Assembly: GCF_000169095.1 (NCBI RefSeq)
Contig: NZ_AAVU01000067.1
Coordinates: 1 to 25,666 of the forward strand
Source: Lyngbya sp. PCC 8106
GTDB taxonomy: Bacteria > Cyanobacteriota > Cyanobacteriia > Cyanobacteriales > Microcoleaceae
DNA length: 25,666 nucleotides
Direction: 5' to 3'
Below the pieces are notes generated by a model. It had not been told where the DNA came from, did not search any database, and saw only the letters and a program-made list of their open reading frames with translations. The stretch's first letter is position 1. Each line of letters begins with the position of its first letter. The position numbers and the translations under genes were made by a program. This document shows positions 16,740-25,060 of the stretch, piece after piece.

Positions 16740-17061
16740 AACACAGGAAACACCTGAAAAGAGCAGTCCAAAAAAGCCGTTCTAGACGCGGAGCAAACCC
16801 TAATCACTGAAACTGATAGGACTCGATTTTACATCTATCCAAAGATAGACGACTCCCGAGAGATCGGTTGTCCAAAAATTAGCATTCTGACAAATCTTAA
16901 CGTGATTTTGAGCAAATCTACTAGAAATCTCGTAATTTACCTGTTAACATAGTCGCAACTTCTCAGGCGTTCGTCAATCCTTGGATTAATTTTCTGGGGT
17001 TTTCAGTCTGAAGTTAATCACATCAAAGCACAATCTATCTGTTGTTTCAAGGATATTTACC
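16740..17061. promoter_or_regulatory. Divergent control region of the peptide export cassette
   Basis: This 322-bp gap separates the divergent membrane-fusion protein and precursor genes and must contain both promoters. A short perfect hairpin (TCTATC-CAAA-GATAGA, 16834-16849) lies in the leader of the membrane-fusion protein. I found no convincing -35/-10 pair and no NtcA site. AAGGA at 17049-17053 is a strong ribosome site 8 nt before the precursor ATG. Confidence 0.5.
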
Positions 17062-17238
17062 ATGGCAGAAAAAAAGACCAAGAAACTTTTTACTGAGATC
17101 TCCAAAAAAGAGTCTTCCACTATCAATGGTGGTCACTACTATGACTGCTACTCCTATAAGAAGTCCAGCTATGACTACCATGACGACTATCATTACTATC
17201 CCGCTTACCATAGTGGTTCTCCCCGTTATTGCTACTAA
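17062..17238 (+). CDS. Double-glycine leader peptide precursor with tyrosine-rich core
   Basis: A 58-residue precursor. The leader (MAEKKTKK, then LFTEISKKESSTINGG) ends in Gly23-Gly24. Counting back from the cleavage site it has Ile at -4, Glu at -8, Ile at -12 and Phe at -15, the pattern cut by C39 peptidases (Ser at -7 is the exception). The 34-residue core starts HYYDCYSYKK and ends SPRYCY: 12 Tyr, 5 Ser, 4 His, 4 Asp, 2 Cys (residues 29 and 57), almost no aliphatic residues. AAGGA lies 8 nt before the ATG, and a strong terminator follows. It sits between a membrane-fusion protein and a C39 ABC exporter, its likely processor. It resembles cyanobacterial bacteriocin-type precursors in leader only; I do not recognise the core. 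Activity (antimicrobial, metal-binding, surface or signalling) is unknown. Longer overlapping frames here are shadows. Confidence 0.85.
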   Translation: MAEKKTKKLFTEISKKESSTINGGHYYDCYSYKKSSYDYHDDYHYYPAYHSGSPRYCY

Positions 17239-17299
17239 TCTTTTTTTAAAGGTGCTGTAAACCATAGCACTTCAGTTTTGATACTTAGTCCTGCCAAAA

Positions 17300-17326
17300 G
17301 CGCCCGTAAGTTGCGGGTGTTTTTTT
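17300..17326 (+). terminator. Rho-independent terminator after the precursor gene
   Basis: CGCCCG (17301-17306) pairs with CGGGTG (17314-17319) around a 7-nt loop, followed by seven T (17320-17326). A weaker stem (GGTGCT/AGCACT) lies just upstream at about 17251-17271. The precursor is therefore probably a separate, short transcript, allowing more peptide than exporter. The exporter needs its own promoter in 17327-17512, where none is obvious. Confidence 0.85.
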
Positions 17327-17512
17327 GGGGTTGTTATTCGGAAATCGGAACATGAGGAAATCTTGACTTCTGACTTTTGCCTTGTGGGAAGATGAGGAGA
17401 GACTGAACTGATCACTGATGAGCTGTAAAACAAGCACGATTGACTGGTACACTTTCGATCCCGAGCAAGTAAAAAGCCTTCTTGATCGGTTGGAGACAAA
17501 ATCACCCGTTGT

Positions 17513-19657
17513 ATGAAATATCCCGTTGTTTTACAACATAGCCAAGAAGACTGTGGGGCGGCTTGTCTGGCTTCAGTCGCCAAATATTACGGACGCACAT
17601 TTACCCTTCCTCATTTGCGATCAGTCTCCGGTACTGGTCAACAAGGAACTACCCTACTCGGACTCAAACAAGGCGCCGAAGCTGTTGGGTTTAACGCTCG
17701 ACCTGTCCGGGCTGACCCTGATATTTTAGATGAAATTGATCAAGTTCCTCTCCCTTTAATTATTCACTGGAAAGGTTATCATTGGGTTGTTTTGTACGGC
17801 TATCAACGCCACAAATATATTATTGCTGATCCCGCACTGGGAATTCTTCACCTCTCCAAAGAAGAATTAGCCGCAGGATGGAATGACTGGGTTTGTTTAT
17901 TAATTGAACCGGATCAAGAACGGTTTTTCCTGCAAAAGAGCGATCAAATTACTCATTTATGGCGATGGATTAAACGAAGCTGGATTTATCGTCAAGTTCT
18001 GATTCAAGTTTTTGCGATTAATATTGTTCTGGGTTTACTCTCTCTGGGTTCTCCGTTTTTAATTCAGATTATTACTGATGAAGTTTTAGTTCGAGAAGAC
18101 CTGCAACTCCTGCGTTCGATTGTGATTGCAGTGGTAATTATGAATATCTTCAGTAGTGCTTTAGGTTTAGTACAATCGAACTTAATCATTCACTTTTCTC
18201 AACGTTTAGAACTGGGATTGGTGATGGAATTTGGGCGAAAAATGTTGCACCTTCCCCTCAGTTACTACGAAACTCATCGAGGGGGCGATATTGTTAGCCG
18301 TCTCAAAGATATTCAAGAACTCAATCAGTTTGTATCTCAATTTATTGTGAGTTTACCCAGTCAGCTTTTAGTGGCAATTATTTCTCTAATTGTCATGCTG
18401 ATTTATAGCATTCCCCTGACTGTCGCCGCTTTAATAATTGGGGGATTAATGGTTTTATCAACTCTGGCGTTACTCCCCACATTACGACAAAAAACACGTC
18501 AGTTCTTTGCAGTCGAAGCCGAAACTCAAGGGATTTTAGTTGAAACCTTTAAAGGTGCAATGACTCTCAAAACCACTAATAGCACCCCGCAATTCTGGGA
18601 AGAATTTCAAACTCGTTTCGGACGACAAGCAAACCTCGCCTTTAGAACCACTCAAATTGCAATTATCAATGATATTTTTTCAGGGTTAGTTAGTGGAGTG
18701 GGGGGAGTTGCATTACTTTGGTTTGGGAGTCGAATTGTGATGGCAAATAACCTCAGTATTGGTCAACTTCTTGCCTTTCTCACCCTCCAACGAAATGTGA
18801 CTCTTTTTGTTAACTCTATCGTGCGATTTACAGATGACCTGACTCGGGTACAAACAGTAACACAACGATTAGCCGATGTGATAGATGCGAGTTCTGAAAG
18901 CTTAGAAACCGATCAAAAACCTTCTGCCTATATTCCACCCAACGCTGATATCAACTGTAATAATATCACCTTTTATTACGGCGGACAAGTCAATTTACTG
19001 GATAAATTTTCAGTCATATTTCCAGGTGGGAAAACTATTGCTTTAATTGGACGTTCTGGCTGTGGAAAAAGTACCCTCGCTAAATTAATTGCAGGTTTAT
19101 ATCCTCTACAATCGGGTAATATTAGATTAGGCATCTACAACCAACAAGATTTATCCCTCGACTGTCTACGTCAACAGGTGGTTTTAGTTCCTCAAGACGC
19201 TCATTTTTGGAGTCGTTCTATTATCGAAAATTTCCAGTTAGGACACCCTGGAATTCCCTTTGAAGCCATTGTACACGCCTGTCAAATTACGGGTGCAGAT
19301 GAATTTATTAGTCAACTTCCCGAAAAATATCAGACCATTTTAGGCGAATTTGGGGCGAATATTTCCGGCGGACAACGACAAAGGTTAGCCATAGCTAGAG
19401 CGATTGTAACTAATCCTTCTATCTTAATTTTAGACGAATCAACCGCCAGTTTAGACCCTCTCAGCGAAAGTGAAATTTTCCATCGACTCCTGCAACAACG
19501 ACAGGGAAAAACAACCATTTTAATTAGTCATCGACCCCGAGTAATTAACCAAGCAGATTGGATTATTTTGTTAGATCAAGGTCAACTTAAACTTCAGGGA
19601 AATTTATCCCAATTACAAGCTTTACCCGGTGAACATTTGCAATTTTTAACGCCTTAA
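17513..19657 (+). CDS. Peptidase-containing (C39) ABC exporter for double-glycine peptides
   Basis: 714 residues. The N-terminal C39 cysteine peptidase (about 1-135) keeps Gln8 (oxyanion), Cys14 in QEDCGAACL, His90 in GYHWVVLYGY and Asp106 in ADPALG, so it should cut after Gly-Gly. The membrane domain follows (about 160-440). The nucleotide-binding domain has Walker A GRSGCGKST (about 512), signature ISGGQRQRLAIARA (about 617), Walker B ILILDES (about 637) and the His switch ISHR (about 671). It is a homodimeric exporter of the bacteriocin type: it removes the leader and pumps the core out. The obvious substrate is the precursor at 17062-17238; the membrane-fusion protein at 15666-16739 completes the inner-membrane machine. 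The ATG at 17513 has only a distant GGAG about 17 nt upstream. Confidence 0.95.
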   Translation: MKYPVVLQHSQEDCGAACLASVAKYYGRTFTLPHLRSVSGTGQQGTTLLGLKQGAEAVGFNARPVRADPDILDEIDQVPLPLIIHWKGYHWVVLYGYQRHKYIIADPALGILHLSKEELAAGWNDWVCLLIEPDQERFFLQKSDQITHLWRWIKRSWIYRQVLIQVFAINIVLGLLSLGSPFLIQIITDEVLVREDLQLLRSIVIAVVIMNIFSSALGLVQSNLIIHFSQRLELGLVMEFGRKMLHLPLSYYETHRGGDIVSRLKDIQELNQFVSQFIVSLPSQLLVAIISLIVMLIYSIPLTVAALIIGGLMVLSTLALLPTLRQKTRQFFAVEAETQGILVETFKGAMTLKTTNSTPQFWEEFQTRFGRQANLAFRTTQIAIINDIFSGLVSGVGGVALLWFGSRIVMANNLSIGQLLAFLTLQRNVTLFVNSIVRFTDDLTRVQTVTQRLADVIDASSESLETDQKPSAYIPPNADINCNNITFYYGGQVNLLDKFSVIFPGGKTIALIGRSGCGKSTLAKLIAGLYPLQSGNIRLGIYNQQDLSLDCLRQQVVLVPQDAHFWSRSIIENFQLGHPGIPFEAIVHACQITGADEFISQLPEKYQTILGEFGANISGGQRQRLAIARAIVTNPSILILDESTASLDPLSESEIFHRLLQQRQGKTTILISHRPRVINQADWIILLDQGQLKLQGNLSQLQALPGEHLQFLTP

Positions 19658-19965
19658 TTATTGGAAAGATAGAGCATCAGCTAACAACTCTCATAAATAA
19701 GTGCTAAAAGCCAGCATTAAGACTAATTTTAGCAAGCAAGCTTTGAACTTTAGCCTCATACATCAGTTCAGGCGCTACCTTGATTCCCCCAGCCCCCAAG
19801 TAAGGGCGGGGCTGTTTCATTCTAACAAAATCCCAAGCTTCAACCACCGATTATTAAGTCATCTTTGACCTTCTGTATTGTACGATCATGATTGACAATA
19901 AAAAACCAGATTAAATCCTGCATTTGTCACAAAGATTGTGATAACCCCCCCCACCTTCAGTCTTT
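19658..19965. other. Intergenic gap with a GC-rich terminator-like hairpin
   Basis: CAGCCCC (19790-19796) pairs with GGGGCTG (19808-19814), followed by TTTCATTCT. It may end the exporter transcript about 130 nt after its stop. TCACAA/TTGTGA (19927-19932, 19936-19941) forms a small hairpin past the 3' end of the methyltransferase gene, next to a run of eight or more C. No gene is seen. A short - strand frame near 19700-19800 looks like a decayed gene end, but I cannot name it. Confidence 0.45.
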
Positions 19966-21195
19966 TTAAAGCGGAATAACTTGGGTTTTTACACCCATAT
20001 CCTCTAACATTTTCTGAATTTCATCACAGTAAATTGGGTTCATGACAATGACGTGATCCGGTTGGTATTCTTTGAGAAATTCTGGGGACATAATTTGTTT
20101 TCCAACACCCGGAATAAACTTACCATGACGATGAGGATTGATATCAACCACATATTGAATTTTATCAATGGTATCAAGGGTGGTGAGAAAAGCTACACAT
20201 TTTGAACCCGAACCCCAAACAACAACTCGTTTTCCGACAGTTTGCCATTGTTCTAAATCTTGTTTCCAACGGGTTAACTTATCGTGAATTGTAGCGGTAA
20301 ACTGTTTCACATCCTGCTTGAGTTGTTCTAGTGTTTCTTCAAAAGAATGTGTTTTTTCAGAATGGATTTCAACAGGCATTGCTTCAATCATTAAATATTG
20401 ATTCCCATAATCTCCATAAAGATCGGTAATTTCAAAGCCACAAGAACGGAACAACCGAGCGAGTGATCCGGGTGTAAAATAAGAACAATGTTCGTAGTAA
20501 ATATCTTCAAATGCTAAATCTTTGAGAACCCGAATGGTATCAGGAATCTCAAAAAACACAGGAATATGAGTGCGATCGCCAATAGAACGACGAACCGTTT
20601 TGATAAACTCAAAGGTGGGTTGAATATGTTCTAAGGTATGGCGACAGCAAATAAAATCACCGACATATTCAGCGTGTTTTTCAGAATAATAATCCTGAAT
20701 AAACGTTACCCGTTCAGCCGCCTCACTCTGAACTCGTCCTGGAACAACACTCGGATCAATTCCAACGCCCCGATTATTTCCTAACTCACATAAAAGCAGT
20801 AAAAAGTCTCCTTTACTACACCCAATTTCGACAATATCTTTATTGTGAAGATCGTATTTTTCAATCAAACGATTGGCTAAATCAAGTGCAAATTTATTAA
20901 AAGTTGGGGAAAAACTTTGTTGATCTTCATAGTTGGGAGCATAAGCTGACCACTTAGAATCAAACTTAATATTCGTAATAAAGCCACAATGTTCACAAAA
21001 TCCTAGTACCACATCACCACTCGGAAAGTCTAAAGCATCTTCCTCAGTGGAGAGCATTAAACAACTATGAACTGGAACATTACTCACCTCATAAAACGGG
21101 GAAAGTCCGTGATGACCACAGTTTGGACAAGTTGAATTTTCGACTGTGACTTCGGTTTTTGAATCGTTAGATAATGAAGGTTTAATCGTTGTCAT
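19966..21195 (-). CDS. Sugar C-methyltransferase-like protein 2
   Basis: 409 residues from the ATG at 21193-21195, which has a GGAG ribosome site 8 nt upstream; a longer version would need an ATT start. The architecture is that of NDP-hexose C-methyltransferases (TylCIII/NovU type): an N-terminal Cys4 zinc region (CPNCG, CEHCG), a class I SAM-binding domain (VEIGCSKGDFL at about 120, CRHTLEHI) and a C-terminal methyltransferase-linked domain (VVWGSGSKCVAFL, VVDINPHRHGKFIPG). It would transfer a methyl group to a nucleotide-linked keto sugar in the cytosol. It is the last gene of the - strand sugar cluster, about 190 bp after its paralogue, so it may have its own promoter. Confidence 0.8.
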   Translation of the reverse strand: MTTIKPSLSNDSKTEVTVENSTCPNCGHHGLSPFYEVSNVPVHSCLMLSTEEDALDFPSGDVVLGFCEHCGFITNIKFDSKWSAYAPNYEDQQSFSPTFNKFALDLANRLIEKYDLHNKDIVEIGCSKGDFLLLLCELGNNRGVGIDPSVVPGRVQSEAAERVTFIQDYYSEKHAEYVGDFICCRHTLEHIQPTFEFIKTVRRSIGDRTHIPVFFEIPDTIRVLKDLAFEDIYYEHCSYFTPGSLARLFRSCGFEITDLYGDYGNQYLMIEAMPVEIHSEKTHSFEETLEQLKQDVKQFTATIHDKLTRWKQDLEQWQTVGKRVVVWGSGSKCVAFLTTLDTIDKIQYVVDINPHRHGKFIPGVGKQIMSPEFLKEYQPDHVIVMNPIYCDEIQKMLEDMGVKTQVIPL

Positions 21196-21385
21196 TTTTG
21201 GCTCCAATATTTTGATTTTTATCTGCAATGCTTAAGCCGATTAGACTTAATTCAATGGTTGTATTTATTGACATGGACTCAAGAGATTAACAGGTAAACA
21301 GTCTCAAAAAAGAGACTATTTATGTGTTTTCTAGGAGTCTATGAATAAAGTAGATGCAAAGCTCTGACTCACAAAATTAACTCAT

Positions 21386-22615
21386 CTAAGCTAGATAAGG
21401 TTTAGGGATCGGAACAATAAATTTCCCGCCTTGCTGTTTGTAAGCTTCTTGCTGTTTCATAATTTCTTCAGCAAAGTTCCAAGCCAAAATCAACACATAA
21501 TCCGGCTGGTCTTCTAACAGCTTTGTTGGCGGAAAAATGGGCAGATGATTCACGCCCATATAACGACCTTGTTTGAATTTATTCAGGTCTACAATGTAGT
21601 CTAAATGGGTTTTATTGATTCCCACATAACTCAACATTGTTGTGGCTTTAGCAGCAGCACCATAACCCACAACTCGTTTCCCTTGCTTCTTCAAATCCCA
21701 CAAGATTTCAAGCAAACCATTCTTAACCGCTTCCACGTTATTCGCAAAGTCTTTGTAATACTCAATGCGATCAACGCCCTGTTCTTTTTCTGTTTTGAGT
21801 AGAGACTTCACTGAGTCTTTAACCGCCTCTTTAGGTTCTACAAATAAACGTAAAGAACCGCCATGAATTGAGGTGCGTTGAATGTCGTTGAGATAGAGAG
21901 AATGCCTTCTAAACAAGTTGTCTAAAGCAGTGACAGAGAAGTAACACAAATGTTGGTGATAGATCGTGTCAAATTCACAATGTTCGACTAAATCAACTAA
22001 ATAAGGTGCTTCAATGACAGCAACTCCTGTCTCTTTCAACAGAATACTAATTCCTTCAACAAAACCATTCAAGTCAGGAACATGAGCAAGAACATTATTC
22101 GCTAGAAAAACATCTGCTTGTTTTCCTTTTGAGCGCAATTCTTTGGCTAAATCTTGCGTAAAAAAGGTACAGGTTGAAGGAATCCCTGCTTTTTGTGCAG
22201 CTTCTACTGGGCCAGAAGCGGGATCAATTCCTAACACGGGAATTCCGGCTTCAACGAAGTTTTTCAGCATATAGCCATCATTACTCGCCGCTTCAAGTAC
22301 AAAGCTTTGATCATTAAGTTTTCTAGACTCAATAATCGCTTTTGCACTGTCTCCAAAGTGTTTGAGTAAAGAAGGAGAAACAGAGGAAAAATAGGGATAA
22401 TCCCGACAAAACAAAATCTCTGGTGGAACACTAACGGTAATTTGAACTAACCCACAGTCTGGACAAAAAGCCAGTTCTAAAGGAGCAGTATATTCCGGTT
22501 GATCGAGTTGATCTTTTGTTAACAGTCCATCTGCTAAAGGGGTATATCCAAAATCAATAATAGACCTTAGATTTTGGGAACCACAAGAAAGACAAGGGGG
22601 CATTTGATCAGGCAT
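21386..22615 (-). CDS. Sugar C-methyltransferase-like protein 1
   Basis: 409 residues from the ATG at 22613-22615, which follows the upstream stop by 14 bp and has AAGGA about 12 nt before it. Same three-part plan as its neighbour: zinc region (CLSCG, CPDCG), SAM domain (LEAASNDGYMLKNF at about 107, NNVLAHVPDL, YHQHLCYFS) and C-terminal domain (VVGYGAAAKATTMLSYVG, IVDLNKFKQGRYMG, ILAWNFAEEI). These features are closest to the NDP-hexose 3-C-methyltransferase family. The likely substrate is the CDP-keto-deoxysugar supplied by the upstream genes. Sequence identity with the second copy looks low, so the two probably act on different positions or substrates. Confidence 0.85.
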   Translation of the reverse strand: MPDQMPPCLSCGSQNLRSIIDFGYTPLADGLLTKDQLDQPEYTAPLELAFCPDCGLVQITVSVPPEILFCRDYPYFSSVSPSLLKHFGDSAKAIIESRKLNDQSFVLEAASNDGYMLKNFVEAGIPVLGIDPASGPVEAAQKAGIPSTCTFFTQDLAKELRSKGKQADVFLANNVLAHVPDLNGFVEGISILLKETGVAVIEAPYLVDLVEHCEFDTIYHQHLCYFSVTALDNLFRRHSLYLNDIQRTSIHGGSLRLFVEPKEAVKDSVKSLLKTEKEQGVDRIEYYKDFANNVEAVKNGLLEILWDLKKQGKRVVGYGAAAKATTMLSYVGINKTHLDYIVDLNKFKQGRYMGVNHLPIFPPTKLLEDQPDYVLILAWNFAEEIMKQQEAYKQQGGKFIVPIPKPYLA

Positions 22616-22629
22616 CTTTTCTACTTTCC

Positions 22630-23676
22630 TTATACGGCAGATGCAGCGGCATCCGTTTGCCAACGCAGGTTTTTATTCAAGCGTCCTTCAGCCAGTAATT
22701 TTTGAATGTGGGCAATGCGTTTGTATTTAGGGCCTTCAAATTCTTCGAGAGTTAACCCAATTTTTTTATAGGTATTGTAGAGTTCTTCGGCGCCTTTGCG
22801 AGTGTTCCATTGGGGCTGAAATTCTGGTAAAACGCGCAAGATTTTACGACAATCCACTCGATAACACCGGGTATCTGGGCCTCCATCTGCGGCGTATTCA
22901 ATTTCGCAGTTGGGAACAACTTCTTTAACGATATTGGCAATGTCTCGAATTTGGTAATTGTCTTCGTTGCGTCCAACGTTAAAGGCTTCGTTATGAACTT
23001 TTTCTCGAGGGGCTTCTAAAACGGCAAGAAAGGCGCGAGAAATGTCTTCAATATGGACAATAGGTCGCCAAGGTGTGCCGTCACTCTTGATATAAACTTT
23101 TCCGGTTGTAAATGCCCAAGCGACTAAATTATTCAGAACTAAATCAAACCGTAGACGAGGAGAAACCCCATAAGCGGTTGAGTTGCGAAGAAAAGTAGGG
23201 CTAAAGTTATCCGAGGCAAGTTTGGCAACATCTTGTTCAACTAAGACCTTAGAACGACCATAGGGAGTCACCGGATTAAAGGCAGATTCTTCAGTTAACC
23301 AGTCGCTTCCCCCGGCGCCATAGTTACTACAAGACGAGGAGAAAATATAGCGGGAAATTCCAGCTTCTTTGGTTAACTTTGCCAGATGAACGGAAGCTAA
23401 ATGATTGATTTCATAGGTTAAATCAGGATTGAGATTTCCCAAAGGATCGTTAGACAATCCGGCTAAATGAAGAACAGCATCAAATCCCTCTAAATCTGAA
23501 ATTTCAACATCTCGTACATCTTTAACGATTTCGGGAATATTAGCAATTCCCTCTCCAAAGGTACTCTGCTGGTAAAGATCGCTATCTAAACCAACTACTT
23601 CATGTCCTTTCGTCAGCAATAAAGGCACCAAAATTGTACCAATATATCCTTTGTGACCTGTTACTAAAACACGCAT
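22630..23676 (-). CDS. NAD-dependent sugar epimerase/dehydratase (SDR family)
   Basis: 348 residues from the ATG at 23674-23676; its ribosome site AGGAG lies in the last codons of the cytidylyltransferase gene, so the two are translationally close. It has an extended SDR fold: Rossmann motif GHKGYIG (7-13), the active-site SSSCSNYG segment and Tyr139-x3-Lys143 (YGRSK), then WRPIVHIEDISRA, typical of nucleotide-sugar enzymes. It should epimerise, dehydrate or reduce an NDP-sugar in the cytosol. Position suggests a CDP-sugar substrate. I cannot tell from motifs whether it replaces the usual CDP-glucose 4,6-dehydratase, which is not otherwise in the window. Confidence 0.88.
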   Translation of the reverse strand: MRVLVTGHKGYIGTILVPLLLTKGHEVVGLDSDLYQQSTFGEGIANIPEIVKDVRDVEISDLEGFDAVLHLAGLSNDPLGNLNPDLTYEINHLASVHLAKLTKEAGISRYIFSSSCSNYGAGGSDWLTEESAFNPVTPYGRSKVLVEQDVAKLASDNFSPTFLRNSTAYGVSPRLRFDLVLNNLVAWAFTTGKVYIKSDGTPWRPIVHIEDISRAFLAVLEAPREKVHNEAFNVGRNEDNYQIRDIANIVKEVVPNCEIEYAADGGPDTRCYRVDCRKILRVLPEFQPQWNTRKGAEELYNTYKKIGLTLEEFEGPKYKRIAHIQKLLAEGRLNKNLRWQTDAAASAV

Positions 23677-23684
23677 TTTTTTAC

Positions 23685-24458
23685 TTACTCCTGCCAAGTT
23701 TTCCACGGTGCATTACCACTTTCCCACAAGCTTTCTAACCGACGTTTATCCCGTAAGGTATCCATACATTGCCAGAAGCCTGCATATTTATAGGCCATAA
23801 GCTGACCCTCTTTTGCTAAATTCTCTAGAGGTGCTTTTTCCCACTGAGTATCATCGCCTTCAATATAATCAAATACTCCCGGTTCTAACACAAAGAAAGC
23901 CCCATTGATCCAACCTTCTTGAGTTTGAGGTTTTTCTGAAAATTCTACAATTTGATCATCATCGAGTTGTAAGTGACCAAAACGGGCAGCCGGACGCACC
24001 GCAGTTAATGTCGCCAGCTTACCATGAGAGCGATGAAAAGCTAACAAATCATGTAAGTTTAAATCTGAAACTCCATCTCCCCAAGTCAGCATAAAAGTTT
24101 CATTTCCCATATAGGGAGCGAGACGCTTAATTCGACCTCCAGTATTTGTGTAAAGCCCGGTATCAATCAGGTCAACATTCCAGTCAGGTTTGGTTCCGCC
24201 GTGCATCTCGAAAGAGCCTGTCTGTACATTAACAGTCAAGTTACTATTAAGAGAGCAGTAATCAACCATGTACTTTTTGATCACTTCAGCTTTGTATCCC
24301 AAAGCAATCGTGAAATTTTTAAAACCAGACTGGGAGTAGTGCATCATAATATGCCACAGTATAGGCTTACCCCCAATTTCTACCATTGGCTTCGGCTTCT
24401 CTATCGTTTCTTCCGAAAGACGAGTACCTAAACCGCCTGCCAGTATTCCAACTTTCAT
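23685..24458 (-). CDS. rfbF: Glucose-1-phosphate cytidylyltransferase
   Basis: 257 residues, the family's usual length. It joins CTP and glucose-1-phosphate to CDP-glucose, the entry step to CDP-linked deoxysugars of lipopolysaccharide or other surface glycans. Visible motifs: the nucleotide-binding start ILAGGLGTRLSEET with KPKPMVEIGGKP, LTWGDGVSDLNL with metal-binding Asp, and the end region YKYAGFWQCMDTLRDKRRLE typical of RfbF. The ATG is at 24456-24458. It is the first gene of the cluster that continues leftward with the epimerase (8-bp gap) and two C-methyltransferases; rfbG and rfbH homologues are absent here. Confidence 0.93.
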   Translation of the reverse strand: MKVGILAGGLGTRLSEETIEKPKPMVEIGGKPILWHIMMHYSQSGFKNFTIALGYKAEVIKKYMVDYCSLNSNLTVNVQTGSFEMHGGTKPDWNVDLIDTGLYTNTGGRIKRLAPYMGNETFMLTWGDGVSDLNLHDLLAFHRSHGKLATLTAVRPAARFGHLQLDDDQIVEFSEKPQTQEGWINGAFFVLEPGVFDYIEGDDTQWEKAPLENLAKEGQLMAYKYAGFWQCMDTLRDKRRLESLWESGNAPWKTWQE

Positions 24459-24787
24459 ACTAAGAAATTTTGGTGATCACATCATTCATAAAAAAGATTC
24501 ACATCACAAATACCAATTGTCAAGAGATTCGTATACTATTTCATCAAAGCTTTACAAAAGAGAGATTCAGGCAATATGTTTTTCTAGGATATAGGGGGCG
24601 AAACGCGCGCTCGCGCTTCCAACAGTCAACTTTTGTAATAACTTCAAGTAAAAATCGAGGGTTGAGTCTGAGAGAGAGAATAGGTTCAGTTGTTTAGCAA
24701 GCCCTATTTCTGAGAACACTTAATGAGTGCATAACTCAACACCCGTTAGACATAAGTGATAATCAACTTGGCGCGACTATCTACCCA
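24459..24787. other. Upstream region of the sugar cluster, with a GC-alternating hairpin
   Basis: This gap must contain the rfbF promoter (- strand). In otherwise AT-rich DNA, GCGCGCTCGCGC at 24605-24616 forms a tiny-loop hairpin of alternating purine and pyrimidine. No gene and no clear promoter pair was identified. Confidence 0.4.
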
Positions 24788-24989
24788 ATGAAGCGAACAC
24801 CCCTCAACCCCTTCCTCTGGCTAACGCTTTTTATTGGATGTTTAGGACTATTAATTGTTGCAAAATCAAGGACGTTCAGAGGCGTTGCGACAAACTCAGT
24901 TAGAGATGTTAAATTCTCAACAATATCAACATCCCTATTTTTGGGCGGCGTTTGTTCTAGTTGGAGATTGGACAGCGATGACAGATTAA
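24788..24989 (+). pseudogene. CHAT-domain protein remnant: start joined to end
   Basis: From the ATG at 24788 the frame gives a secretion or membrane start, MKRTPLNPFLWLTLFIGCLG, then LLIVAK. From about 24855, in another frame, the sequence reads LLQNQGRSEALRQTQLEMLN, then SQQYQHPYFWAAFVLVGDWT and AMTD before TAA at 24987-24989. The second part is the unmistakable C-terminal end of cyanobacterial CHAT (caspase-like) proteins. The usual several hundred middle residues, including any His-Cys catalytic pair, are missing, and the two ends are out of frame. That the N-terminal piece belongs to the same gene is inferred from position and type. Confidence 0.65.
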
Positions 24990-25060
24990 TTGAACGGGAA
25001 TTTAATACTATAGCGCTACTTGAATCGGGAACAGGGAACGCCGGATCAGGGAACAGTCAT

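Noticed and set aside
17042..17260. 72-residue frame on the + strand overlapping the precursor
   Set aside because: Different frame, Thr/Ile-rich, no ribosome site or recognisable motif.
17047..17265. 72-residue hydrophobic frame on the - strand resembling a membrane peptide
   Set aside because: It is the complement of Tyr/Asp/His codons, which reads as Ile/Val/Met. The + strand frame has the ribosome site, leader motif and context.
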